Shown here one piece after another: positions 7,268 through 15,461 of a stretch of 64,000 nt of DNA. Each line of letters opens with the position of its first letter. Within the stretch, counting starts at the first letter, position 1. The stretch spans positions 229,201 to 293,200 of the forward strand of contig NZ_JAUXYL010000023.1 in assembly GCF_030694375.1 (NCBI RefSeq), read 5' to 3'. Position numbers and translations under genes: made by a program. Below the pieces are notes generated by a model that did not search any database, had not been told where the DNA came from, and was given only the letters and a program-made list of their open reading frames with translations. The DNA comes from Algoriphagus sp. Its GTDB lineage: Bacteria > Bacteroidota > Bacteroidia > Cytophagales > Cyclobacteriaceae.

Positions 7268-10252
7268 CTATCTTCTCTCCAACACTCCCGGTTGCGCACT
7301 TTCTACCCCGATCAGGCTTTCCAGTCGCAGCTTCAGTGATTGAGCTTCTTCCTGATATCCTCTTTCTTCGAGAAGCGGAATGAAGTATTTTACCATTTCG
7401 ATCGATATCATCATATCTCTGTCATATCCTCTGTTTTCCCGAGTATAGAAGTCGATCATATCCAGCGATCTTTTGGAGATTTTGTCAATGATGTCCAGTG
7501 CTTTTTCATCCTCTCCAACTTCAAAAAACAAGGGAACTGACTGCCCGCTACTCAAATCATAAGGCATCGCCTCATGAGGGATAGTTTCCAGACCATAATT
7601 TAACAAAGTAGCTGCCTGCTCCATTTTGTCCTCATCCAACAGGGCCATGACGATGGTATTAAGTGAGCTTCTATGGTTGGATGCAAACCGTCTGTATTCC
7701 TCGTCTAGGTAAGCATTCGGGTCATTCATTCCACGGAAGGCAAAATTCTCCATGTAATTCTTATAGGCAAGATCGGTGTTGACCAATTCTTCACGAATAA
7801 ACTCCGGTTTACGAACAGGTAACAAGCGATAAGTCATCCCTTCCATCACCACGTGGTCTTCGATATTGATTCCGATAGAGGAGAGCGAAGTGTTATTGAA
7901 GTAGATCGGTCGCTCCCAGTTGTTGCTTACTATTAAGTCGATGAGCATTAATGTTGCCCTTGTCATATACTGACCTTTTACTTGCAGGTTCATTTGCGAG
8001 GCGAAAAGATCTTTGAATTGAGTTGGTACTATTTCATCGTTTGAAACAAAGCTGCTGTCCACCTCCAAAATCAAATTACGGGAAGGAACCATGTTGACCA
8101 CACTTTTTCCTCCGGTTTTCATTTTTAGCAGATCCGAACCTGAGTTTAAAAGCTTAAGATATTCTGAGGCTGAGATGGCATTCAGGTTTTCCTGCTCCAT
8201 GACATAGAGCACATCATTGGTTCCTTTTTGGTAACGCTCAGGGATTAATGAAAAAGGAAGCGGCTCAGATTCATTGACCGGTCGGGTCATTTGCTTCATA
8301 TACCAATCAGTTTCAAAGTAGCTCAAAACGATCACCCGCACATCGGTTCGGAAGTTTTCTACCTCCTGCACGTACCAAAGAGGGAATGTATCGTTGTCAC
8401 CTCCGGTGAAAAGAATAGCGTTAGGAGCACAGGATGCCAAGAAGTTACGAGCAGAATCTACCGAGAAATAGCGGCCTTTTCTGTTGTGATCATTCCAGTT
8501 TTCGGCCCCCATAAGTCCAGCTACCGGAAGTGTGATCAAGGTTGCGATGACTGCTCCAGTCGAGAGGTTTTTTGTGGCTTTTCCGAAGGCATGAGCCAAT
8601 CCCAATACACCAAGTCCTGCCCAAATGGCAAATGCATAGAAGCTACCCACATAGATGTAATCCCGCTCACGTGGTTCGACAGGCGGTGAGTTCAAATAAA
8701 GCACCAACACCACACCCATCATCATGAAGAGCATGAAGTTGACGTAGAAATACTTCGGGTCTTTTTTGGCCTGGAAGAAAATACCGATCAGTCCAAGGAT
8801 CAAAGGTAGCATCAAATAGTTGTTATGCCCTTTATTTTCTTTGATGTAATCAGGGTATTTGTCGCTAAAAGCATCCGTCAAACCAATCCACGGCGCATCA
8901 GTAAAATCACTTTCTCGTCCAGAGAAATTCCACATGAAATAGCGCCAATACATGTGTCCCAGCTGATGGCTAAACATGAAGTAGAGGTTGTCTCCGAAAG
9001 TCGGTTCCTGACCTTCTCTCAGTCCCAATTTTGATCGGTAGATGCGTTTATGATTTTCCTGAGTGGAATAGATTCTTGGAAGGATGGTGGTTTTGGCCGG
9101 ATCGTAGGTATTTTTCAGTTCATAATCTACGATTTCATACTTGTCCTTGCCCTTCATGTACACCGGTGCACCTTCTTCCTGATCGACAAGTTGCGCAGTG
9201 AAGTATTGTCCATGAAGTAGTGGTCGGTAGCCGTATTGCTCCCGCTTCAGGTAGGAAACAACGCTTATTACGTCCTTTGGTGCGTTTTGATTGATGATCG
9301 GGTCTTGATTGGATCGGACAATTACCAAGGTGTAACTACCGTATCCGATCAGGATGAAAACCAAAGACAGTAAAGCCGTATTGAGGAGTACTTTTTCTTT
9401 TTGAATCGAGTAGCGAATGCCAAAGACCAATGCTCCTAGAAAAAGAAGGATAAAAAAGATAATTCCTGATCCGAATGGCAATCCGATGCTGTTGACAAAG
9501 AAAATCTCGACTGAAGCGGCTAGACTTGGAAGCCCCGGGATAATCAGGTTATTGATGATGATCAAAGCGACACCACCGAGGAACATAGCGTAAATCGCTC
9601 CTTTCAGCGTAGCATTTTGGTATTTTTTGAAATAATACACCAAAGCCAAAGCGGGCAAAGTCACGAGGTTCAATAGGTGAACTCCAATAGAAAGTCCCAC
9701 CAAATAGGCGATAAAGATCAACCATCGGTTCTCCAATTTTGGATCCTTGATCACTTCCCACTTCAAAAATGCCCAAATTACAATTGCAGTAAAGAAGGAA
9801 GACATCGCGTACACTTCCGCCTCGACGGCAGAAAACCAAAAACTGTCTGAGAAAGTGTAAATCAGCGATCCCACAATGGCAGAACCCATCAGCGCGATAG
9901 TTTGACCCTTAGTTTCCTTGCCTTCTTCGATTGCAAAGATTCTTTTTCCAAAAAGTGTAATCGACCAGAATAGAAATAAGATGGTGAACCCTGAGAACAA
10001 AGCACTGCCGATATTCATCCAGTACGCTACTTGTAATCCGTCTCCCATGGCCAAAAAGCCAAACATTCGATAGACCAAAAGCATAAATGGAGCTCCCGGA
10101 GGGTGGGGTACTTGAAGCTTATAAGAAACGGCGATAAACTCTCCCGGATCCCAAAAACTTGCGGTTTGTTCCACAGTGAGAATATATACCAAGGTCGCAA
10201 CGGCAAAAATTCCCCAGCCGGTGACGTTATTGATCTGCTTATAATTGAGCAT
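7268..10252 (-). CDS. DUF2723 (TMEM260-like) membrane glycosyltransferase candidate
   Basis: A 994-residue polytopic inner-membrane protein with about 12 membrane segments in the first 600 residues and a large C-terminal, probably periplasmic, helical part. The N-terminal motif ASFWDPGEFIAVSYKLQVPH followed by PPGAP is the DUF2723 signature; the acidic residue in WDPGE sits where GT-C glycosyltransferases keep a catalytic carboxylate. Human TMEM260 shares the domain and is known as a protein O-mannosyltransferase, and Bacteroidota have general protein O-glycosylation, so a role in protein glycosylation is plausible but not shown. It has its own terminator and a promoter region of 168 bp shared divergently with thioredoxin. 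Confidence 0.88.
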   Translation of the reverse strand: MLNYKQINNVTGWGIFAVATLVYILTVEQTASFWDPGEFIAVSYKLQVPHPPGAPFMLLVYRMFGFLAMGDGLQVAYWMNIGSALFSGFTILFLFWSITLFGKRIFAIEEGKETKGQTIALMGSAIVGSLIYTFSDSFWFSAVEAEVYAMSSFFTAIVIWAFLKWEVIKDPKLENRWLIFIAYLVGLSIGVHLLNLVTLPALALVYYFKKYQNATLKGAIYAMFLGGVALIIINNLIIPGLPSLAASVEIFFVNSIGLPFGSGIIFFILLFLGALVFGIRYSIQKEKVLLNTALLSLVFILIGYGSYTLVIVRSNQDPIINQNAPKDVISVVSYLKREQYGYRPLLHGQYFTAQLVDQEEGAPVYMKGKDKYEIVDYELKNTYDPAKTTILPRIYSTQENHKRIYRSKLGLREGQEPTFGDNLYFMFSHQLGHMYWRYFMWNFSGRESDFTDAPWIGLTDAFSDKYPDYIKENKGHNNYLMLPLILGLIGIFFQAKKDPKYFYVNFMLFMMMGVVLVLYLNSPPVEPRERDYIYVGSFYAFAIWAGLGVLGLAHAFGKATKNLSTGAVIATLITLPVAGLMGAENWNDHNRKGRYFSVDSARNFLASCAPNAILFTGGDNDTFPLWYVQEVENFRTDVRVIVLSYFETDWYMKQMTRPVNESEPLPFSLIPERYQKGTNDVLYVMEQENLNAISASEYLKLLNSGSDLLKMKTGGKSVVNMVPSRNLILEVDSSFVSNDEIVPTQFKDLFASQMNLQVKGQYMTRATLMLIDLIVSNNWERPIYFNNTSLSSIGINIEDHVVMEGMTYRLLPVRKPEFIREELVNTDLAYKNYMENFAFRGMNDPNAYLDEEYRRFASNHRSSLNTIVMALLDEDKMEQAATLLNYGLETIPHEAMPYDLSSGQSVPLFFEVGEDEKALDIIDKISKRSLDMIDFYTRENRGYDRDMMISIEMVKYFIPLLEERGYQEEAQSLKLRLESLIGVESAQPGVLERR

Positions 10253-10352
10253 TAAACGGAAAATTAGTCGGGGCGAAAATATGAAAATTTACTCCATTTC
10301 AGGATTTTTTAGCACTTTTTAAAAGTTTGGGATAACTAAGCAAAAATTTTCG

Positions 10353-10397
10353 TGTGACAAAAATTACGGTGTAATAGGCTTTGGTGAGCTATTTTTG
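10353..10397 (+). promoter_or_regulatory. Crp/Fnr-type half-conserved dyad and -7 box before thioredoxin
   Basis: TGTGACAAAAATTACG (10353-10368) keeps the left half TGTGA and a weakened right half. The perfect -7 box TATTTTTG (10390-10397) begins 29.5 bp after the dyad centre, the spacing seen at three other promoters in this island. It lies 24 bp before the thioredoxin ATG. Confidence 0.5.
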
Positions 10398-10420
10398 TTG
10401 AGTAATTAAAATTAAAAACC

Positions 10421-10741
10421 ATGAGTACGCAGCCAAAAACATTTCAGGAACTAATTCAAGGGGATATTCCCGTTTTGGTAGATTTCTTTGCTACCTGGTG
10501 TGGACCTTGCAAAATGATGCAACCTATTCTGGAAGATACTTCCAGGCAATTAGGCGATAAAGTCAAAATCGTGAAGGTGGATATTGATAAAAATCCGCTT
10601 GCAGCAGGAAAATTTCAGGTTAGAGGTGTTCCGACATTGATCCTTTTTCACAAAGGAAAAGCGATCTGGAGACAATCTGGAGTAGTTCCCACGCATCAAT
10701 TAGTTCAAATTATTGAATCCAATCTGGGTGCCTTTGCTTAA
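10421..10741 (+). CDS. trxA: Thioredoxin
   Basis: A 106-residue thioredoxin with the WCGPC active site near residues 26-30, followed by KMMQPILE, the cis-proline segment RGVPTLILF near 70, and no signal peptide, so it is cytosolic. Thioredoxins reduce disulfides and can release persulfide sulfur from rhodanese-type proteins, which suits its position ahead of the persulfide-dioxygenase-like gene. A separate -7 box and dyad precede each of these two genes, so they may be co-regulated units rather than one operon. Confidence 0.95.
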   Translation: MSTQPKTFQELIQGDIPVLVDFFATWCGPCKMMQPILEDTSRQLGDKVKIVKVDIDKNPLAAGKFQVRGVPTLILFHKGKAIWRQSGVVPTHQLVQIIESNLGAFA

Positions 10742-10747
10742 AACCAA

Positions 10748-10792
10748 TGTGACAAAAGTCATTTTGAATTCAGTTTTTAGAAAATAATTTTG
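10748..10792 (+). promoter_or_regulatory. Crp/Fnr-type dyad and -7 box before the persulfide dioxygenase-like gene
   Basis: TGTGACAAAAGTCATT (10748-10763) is a near match to TGTGA-N6-TCACA. A perfect TAATTTTG -7 box (10785-10792) starts 29.5 bp after its centre. The predicted transcript would begin near 10799 and carry a leader of about 150 nt. Confidence 0.6.
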
Positions 10793-10837
10793 ATCAAGTT
10801 TTAAAAGGAATTAATAAGACAAATCAAATTCATTACA

Positions 10838-10953
10838 GGATGACGCAAACGTCATCCGCCGGATGATTATTAGTCATGAGCCATAGGCAATAAGGCCCAA
10901 CATCTCTCCGGATGGCCATCAAGTTGACCACTAAAAAAAAAATAATACTATGA
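10838..10953 (+). repeat. Diverged copy of the small-peptide leader element
   Basis: The segment opens with an inverted repeat, GGATGACG-CAAA-CGTCATCC (10838-10857), continues GGATGATTATTAGTCATG as in the copies at 14.6 and 31.5 kb, and ends GGCCATCAAG. The original frame is broken by stops, but a last small frame (ATG 10912, MAIKLTTKKKIIL) ends in TGA at 10951-10953, overlapping the ATG of the next gene as ATGA. Confidence 0.55.
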
Positions 10954-12374
10954 AAATCGAACAAATCTATACCGGATGTCTTGCTCAAGGAGCTTACTAC
11001 ATTGAATCAGACGGTGAAGCGGCCATAATTGATCCGCTGAGAGAAGTCCAGCCCTACATTGAAAAGGCAGCCAGAAGAAATGCGAAAATCAAATATGTTT
11101 TTGAGACGCATTTTCATGCGGACTTTGTTTCGGGACATCAAGATCTGGCAGCAAAAACCGGCGCAAAGATTGTTTTTGGCCCAACGGGCATGAAGATGGG
11201 ATTTGATGCTGTAATTGCTGAAGACAATCAGGAATTCAAACTTGGAAAAGCAAAAATCCGGGTGATTCACACACCAGGTCATACGATGGAATCGTCTTGC
11301 TATTTGCTGTACAACGAGGAAGGCAAGGCAGAGGCGATTTTCACAGGTGATACCTTATTCATAGGGGATGTAGGGCGTCCGGATTTAGCACAAAAAGTAA
11401 TTGCTGAATTAACACAGGAAAAGCTTGCGGCTCATTTATATGATTCGTTAAGAAACAAAATCATGCCTTTGGCTGACGATCTCATCGTCTATCCCGCTCA
11501 CGGCGCAGGTTCTGCCTGTGGTAAAAATATGAGCAAAGAGACATCTGATACCTTGGGTAATCAAAAGAAGACGAATTACGCACTTCAGCCAATGACCAAA
11601 GAGGCTTTTATCAAAGAAGTGTTAAGTGGTCTTACTCCGCCGCCTGCTTACTTTCCCCAAAATGTCATGATGAATATCCAAGGATATGACAGCATTGACG
11701 AGGTGTTGGAAAGAGGTATACATCCTTTGACACCAGAAGAATTTGAGGTAGCTGCAAACGAGACCGGAGCAATGATTCTGGATACCCGTGATCCTCAGAC
11801 TTTCGCCAAAGGCTTTATTCCAAACTCAATAAATATCGGAATTGACGGAAGTTTTGCAGTGTGGGTAGGAGCGATGATCCCGGATTTGAAGCAGGAAATA
11901 TTGGTAGTGGCAGAAGAAGGTCGAGAGGAAGAAGTTGTTACCAGGCTTGCAAGAGTAGGCTATGATTATTGCCTTGGATATTTGAAAGGCGGTTTTGCAT
12001 CTTGGAAAAATTCTCCTGTGCATGAAGTGGACTCCATTACATCCATTACAGTGGATGAATTGGCTAAAATCAAAAAAGTTGATCCTGAGATCCATATTCT
12101 TGATGTTAGAAAGAATTCTGAGTTTTTGTCAGAGCATGTCTTGGACGCTGAAAACGCACCCTTGGACTATATCAATGACAGCATGCTGAAAGTGGACAAA
12201 AATAAAACCTACTACGTGCATTGCGCGGGAGGATACCGATCCATGATTTTCAATTCTGCTTTGAGAGCCAGAGGATATGACAATCTTATAGACGTAGCCG
12301 GAGGATTTCAGGCCATTAAAGAATCAGGGAAATTTCAGGTGTCAGACTATGTCTGTCCAACTACCCTACTTTAA
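10950..12374 (+). CDS. MBL-fold hydrolase with two rhodanese domains, persulfide dioxygenase-like
   Basis: Residues 1-210 form a metallo-beta-lactamase domain of the ETHE1/persulfide dioxygenase kind: HFHAD with His54, His56 and Asp58, His63, HTPGHT with His111, FTGDTLF with Asp134, and YPAHG with His184. Two rhodanese domains follow. The first (about 255-355) lacks a catalytic cysteine; the second (about 365-465) has Cys425 in the loop CAGGYRS. Such proteins oxidise glutathione or protein persulfide to sulfite or pass sulfane sulfur on. The neighbours (thioredoxin, TsuA-like transporter, TsdA-like cytochrome) support a role in sulfide or thiosulfate handling. Translation appears coupled to the small frame ending at its start codon. 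Confidence 0.9.
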   Translation: MKIEQIYTGCLAQGAYYIESDGEAAIIDPLREVQPYIEKAARRNAKIKYVFETHFHADFVSGHQDLAAKTGAKIVFGPTGMKMGFDAVIAEDNQEFKLGKAKIRVIHTPGHTMESSCYLLYNEEGKAEAIFTGDTLFIGDVGRPDLAQKVIAELTQEKLAAHLYDSLRNKIMPLADDLIVYPAHGAGSACGKNMSKETSDTLGNQKKTNYALQPMTKEAFIKEVLSGLTPPPAYFPQNVMMNIQGYDSIDEVLERGIHPLTPEEFEVAANETGAMILDTRDPQTFAKGFIPNSINIGIDGSFAVWVGAMIPDLKQEILVVAEEGREEEVVTRLARVGYDYCLGYLKGGFASWKNSPVHEVDSITSITVDELAKIKKVDPEIHILDVRKNSEFLSEHVLDAENAPLDYINDSMLKVDKNKTYYVHCAGGYRSMIFNSALRARGYDNLIDVAGGFQAIKESGKFQVSDYVCPTTLL

Positions 12375-12402
12375 GCTTTAGCAATACACATAATTTATTT
12401 TG

Positions 12403-12433
12403 AATGGCAGGCCTTCGGGCTTGCCATTTTTAA
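12403..12433 (+). terminator. Rho-independent terminator
   Basis: AATGGCA-G-GCC, tetraloop TTCG, GGC-T-TGCCATT, then TTTTAATTT. It closes the persulfide-dioxygenase-like transcript, so the porin gene behind it needs its own promoter. Confidence 0.85.
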
Positions 12434-12448
12434 TTTAAAACTATCCGA

Positions 12449-12464
12449 TGTGATCAAAGTCACA
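12449..12464 (+). promoter_or_regulatory. Perfect Crp/Fnr-type operator before the first porin
   Basis: TGTGATCAAAGTCACA is an exact TGTGA-N6-TCACA palindrome, only 17 bp before the ATG at 12482. The -7-like GAAATTTG (12487-12494) begins 30.5 bp after its centre, inside the assumed coding sequence, which raises doubt about the start codon. Confidence 0.7.
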
Positions 12465-12481
12465 CGAATTAGCACCCAAAC

Positions 12482-13897
12482 ATGGAGAAATTTGCACTTG
12501 CTTTGAAGGGGATTGGGTTGGTCTTAATTGTATTACTTAATCTGTCAGTTCCTTCTTTCGCCCAGCATCATGAAGAAACTATAGTTGACAACACTTCAAA
12601 TGAAAAGTTATTTGGAGATAAATTGAAAACCGGGAATTTCGAATTTCATCTGCGTTCCTTTTACATGCATACAGAAAACCAAAAGGGGCTTTTGGATTAT
12701 TCTACATGGGGGTCGGGAGCAGGGCTGGGGTATTTCAGCCCACGGTGGAAAGGGCTTGGTGTAGGGTTTAGTGGATTCTTTGTTTTCAGACATTTTGAAA
12801 ACAATTTAACCATTCGTGATCCGGCCACAGGACTTCCTAATAGATATGAGCTTACCCTATTTGATGTACACCATCCTGATAATTACCATGATATGGATCG
12901 ATTAGAGGAGTTTTTTGTTTCCTACGAAAAAGAAAAATTCTCTACTTGGGTTGGCAGGCATCATTTTGAAAGTCCATTGTTAAATGCATCTGATAACCGG
13001 ATGCGCCCCAACCTCTTCAGTGGATTATCGATGGAGTATCAGCCTGGAAAGTTGAAACTTACGGGAGCATGGTTTACGCATTTGATTTCCAGAGGATCTT
13101 TGGAATGGCTTTCGGTGGAAGAGTCAATTGGGTTTTATCCTACAGGAAGAAACCCAACTGGATCAGATAAAAATTATCATCATCACCTCGAATCAAAAGG
13201 AATCGGGGTGCTAGGCATAGAGTTTCAAACAAAAGACCTTCAATTGAAATCTTGGACTTACCTGTCAGAAGGAATTTTCACGACAACTTTTGGAGAAGCT
13301 TCAGGGAATTTAGCTTTAGCAAATGGTTCCCGCTTCATTTTTGGAGCACAGGGATTTTACCAGACTGCACTGGGCGACGGTGGTAATCCCGAACCAAGCT
13401 ATGCCTACACTTTGCCGGGTGAATCTACTTATGGCGCAGGGTTTCGTACTGGAATTCATTTAGGAGAATCAGAGTTAACTTTGAATTACTTAGGGATATC
13501 AGATAATGGACGATTTCTATTCCCAAGAGAATGGGGCAGGGAAAAATTCTTCGTGAGTATGCAGCGGGAACGTTTTGAAGGAATGGGAGGGGTAAATGCC
13601 TTGGGGATGCTTTATGATCAGACATTTATCCAAGATAAACTTAAGGTGAGTCTAGGGGCCAGTCACGTACAAACGCCTGATTTAGAAAATATCGGTTTGA
13701 ATAAATATGGGCTGCCAAACTATTATCACTTTACTGGACTGGTTGACTATCGATTTACCGGTTTCTTCAAAGGACTGGATTTGCAATTGCTAGTTGCTCA
13801 CAAAAAAGAGGACAGGGATAGAAAAATCCCACTTGAATATGTTCTCAATCGAGTAAACATGACCAACTACAATCTGATATTGGATTATAGATTTTAA
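12482..13897 (+). CDS. OprD-like outer-membrane porin (paralogue 1)
   Basis: A signal peptide ending ...VPSFAQ is followed by about 440 residues of alternating hydrophobic/polar strands with many aromatic residues, ending in an aromatic residue (LDYRF), as in a beta-barrel. The N-terminal pattern (EFHLRSFYMHTEN; VGRHHFESP) and EWLSVEESIGFYPTGRN are shared with the gene at 18532, so the two are paralogues. Family assignment to OprD-type channels is by overall pattern and length; the solute is unknown. Likely start ATG 12482, but TTG at 12503 (MKGIGLVLIVLLN...) would also give a complete signal peptide and fit the predicted promoter better. Confidence 0.72.
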   Translation: MEKFALALKGIGLVLIVLLNLSVPSFAQHHEETIVDNTSNEKLFGDKLKTGNFEFHLRSFYMHTENQKGLLDYSTWGSGAGLGYFSPRWKGLGVGFSGFFVFRHFENNLTIRDPATGLPNRYELTLFDVHHPDNYHDMDRLEEFFVSYEKEKFSTWVGRHHFESPLLNASDNRMRPNLFSGLSMEYQPGKLKLTGAWFTHLISRGSLEWLSVEESIGFYPTGRNPTGSDKNYHHHLESKGIGVLGIEFQTKDLQLKSWTYLSEGIFTTTFGEASGNLALANGSRFIFGAQGFYQTALGDGGNPEPSYAYTLPGESTYGAGFRTGIHLGESELTLNYLGISDNGRFLFPREWGREKFFVSMQRERFEGMGGVNALGMLYDQTFIQDKLKVSLGASHVQTPDLENIGLNKYGLPNYYHFTGLVDYRFTGFFKGLDLQLLVAHKKEDRDRKIPLEYVLNRVNMTNYNLILDYRF

Positions 13898-13926
13898 CAA
13901 AAGGAATAAAACAACTAAACTAAAAT

Positions 13927-14508
13927 ATGAATCAATTTATTGAATGGATTTCTCAGCCTTGGCCTTGGTACGTGGCTGGGCCGATGATAGGATTGACCGT
14001 GCCTGCCTTACTGATTTTGGGTAATAAATCCTTCGGGATTTCCTCCTCCTTGCGTCATATCTGTGCTGCATGTATACCGGCAGGTATTCCCTTCTTTTCT
14101 TACAATTGGAAGAAAGAAATGTGGAATCTACTCTTTGTTCTGGGAGTTGGAATTGGTGGTTTTATAGCCATGAATTTTATGGCAAACCCCAATACAATTG
14201 TTATTTCTGAAGCTACTCAGGCTGATTTGAGCGCCTTGGGAATTACCAGCTTTTCCGATTTAATGCCTACGGATATTTTCTCTTGGAGCAATGTGTTTAC
14301 CGCCAAAGGACTCCTTTTCTTCGTGTTCGGGGGCTTTTTGGTAGGCTTCGGTACTAGATACGCTGGTGGATGTACTTCAGGCCACGCAATTATGGGTATC
14401 AGCTCATTACAGTGGCCATCATTGGTAGCTACTATTATCTTTATGGTTGGTGGTTTTCTGATGACTCATGTCCTATTGGAGCCATTAATGAAATTGGTAG
14501 GTTTCTAA
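13927..14508 (+). CDS. YeeE/YedE (TsuA-like) sulfur transporter, N-terminal half
   Basis: A 193-residue inner-membrane protein with about five helices. The motif [19 protein letters not shown] near residue 140 is the first conserved GGC(T/S)xGH signature of the YeeE/YedE family, whose full-length members such as TsuA import thiosulfate using conserved cysteines. Here the family is split; the second half is the gene at 14719. It begins 29 bases after the first porin. The gene behind it is separated by two copies of the small-peptide element, not by a terminator, so one transcript is likely. Confidence 0.85.
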   Translation: MNQFIEWISQPWPWYVAGPMIGLTVPALLILGNKSFGISSSLRHICAACIPAGIPFFSYNWKKEMWNLLFVLGVGIGGFIAMNFMANPNTIVISEATQADLSALGITSFSDLMPTDIFSWSNVFTAKGLLFFVFGGFLVGFGTRYAGGCTSGHAIMGISSLQWPSLVATIIFMVGGFLMTHVLLEPLMKLVGF

Positions 14509-14521
14509 AAAAAAACAGAAT

Positions 14522-14626
14522 ATGAAATCAAGCATGACCCAAAGCGACACATAGAGGGATGCCCCGAGCTATCGGGGAATGCATGCGAAGATTCCATATG
14601 GCCTTTGAAAAACAAATTATAAACAG
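14522..14626 (+). repeat. Small-peptide leader element, copy 1 (frame broken)
   Basis: It starts ATGAAATCAAGCATGAC like the other copies but reaches TAG after ten codons, and a REP-like palindrome CCCCGAGCTATCGGGG (14562-14577) interrupts the middle. A second frame opens at ATG 14559 and restores the RFHMAF segment; it ends in TGA 14628-14630, overlapping the ATG of copy 2. Confidence 0.6.
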
Positions 14627-14722
14627 ATGAAATCGAGCATGACTAAAAAGTCACACACTGGGATGATTATCGACCATGCGAGATTCCATGTGGCAATTAA
14701 AAAACAAAATATAAACACATGA
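14627..14722 (+). CDS. Small peptide of the leader element, copy 2 (31 aa)
   Basis: ATG 14627 opens MKSSMTKKSHTG, GMIIDHARFHVA and a lysine-rich tail, ending TGA at 14720-14722, overlapping the ATG of the second transporter half (ATGA). About 69 bases are identical to the minus-strand copy at 31543-31629. No homologue is recognised. The arrangement suggests translational coupling, or a leader peptide rather than a functional protein; expression is not shown. Confidence 0.45.
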   Translation: MKSSMTKKSHTGMIIDHARFHVAIKKQNINT

Positions 14723-15210
14723 AAGTAGCAGATAAAAAAATAGAAATTTTGGATCCGAACTGTGTGGCTCCAAATCTCAGTGAAAATAACGACAAAGGCC
14801 TTGAACTCTTGAAATACCTGATTTTGGGAACGCTTTTCGGAATCGTATTTGTAAAAGCTGAGATCATTTCTTGGTTTCGAATCCAGGAGATGTTTCGGCT
14901 CCAATCCTTCCATATGTATGGTGTGATCGGTTCAGCGATAGTGACGGGCATTATATCTATCCAGTTGATCAAGCGATTGAATCTCAAAACTATTCATGGA
15001 GAAAGCATCGTGATCCCGGATAAAGTTTTCAAAAAGGGTCAAGTGATTGGCGGCTTTATTTTCGGCTTGGGTTGGGCCCTTACCGGTGCTTGTCCTGGAC
15101 CACTATTCGCTCAGATTGGAAGTGGTTATTCCGTTATTTTGGTTACGTTGATTTCTGCTTTGGCAGGAACTTGGGTATATGGTAAATTTTCGGATAAGCT
15201 TCCGAATTGA
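14719..15210 (+). CDS. YeeE/YedE (TsuA-like) sulfur transporter, C-terminal half
   Basis: A 163-residue membrane protein with about four helices; GWALTGACPGPLFAQIGSG near residue 115 is the second signature of the YeeE/YedE family with its conserved cysteine. The first half is encoded at 13927, so the two products probably assemble as one transporter. The N-terminal 30 residues are soluble and may be cytosolic. Its start codon overlaps the stop of the small peptide. A strong terminator follows at 15234. Confidence 0.85.
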   Translation: MKVADKKIEILDPNCVAPNLSENNDKGLELLKYLILGTLFGIVFVKAEIISWFRIQEMFRLQSFHMYGVIGSAIVTGIISIQLIKRLNLKTIHGESIVIPDKVFKKGQVIGGFIFGLGWALTGACPGPLFAQIGSGYSVILVTLISALAGTWVYGKFSDKLPN

Positions 15211-15233
15211 ATAAAAGCATAAATAAACAATAG

Positions 15234-15263
15234 AGCCACCTTTAGAAAAAGGTGGCTTTTTTA
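15234..15263 (+). terminator. Rho-independent terminator after the transporter genes
   Basis: A ten-pair perfect stem, AGCCACCTTT / AAAGGTGGCT, with loop AGAA is followed by six further T residues. The remaining 200 bases to the MFS gene are AT-rich and hold TAAATTTG (15428-15435), a possible -7 box for it. Confidence 0.92.
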
Positions 15264-15461
15264 GTTGAATACCTTTTTGATAATGATCCTAATGAAAATT
15301 ATGATAGTAATCAAAATGGTCCCTACAATGACAAACTCCATGCGCTTTGCTTTTTGTCAGAACTTATCCAAACCACGAATAGTTTTTCCTTTTCATTAAA
15401 CTTTTCCCTAATCCAGACCAATATTTCTAAATTTGCCAGCCTATAAAACCTAAACACCCCC

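Noticed and set aside
14640..14656. TGAC-N6-GTCA palindrome in the leader element as another Crp/Fnr site
   Set aside because: The spacing between TGA and TCA halves is eight, not six, and the segment is better explained as codons of the repeated peptide.
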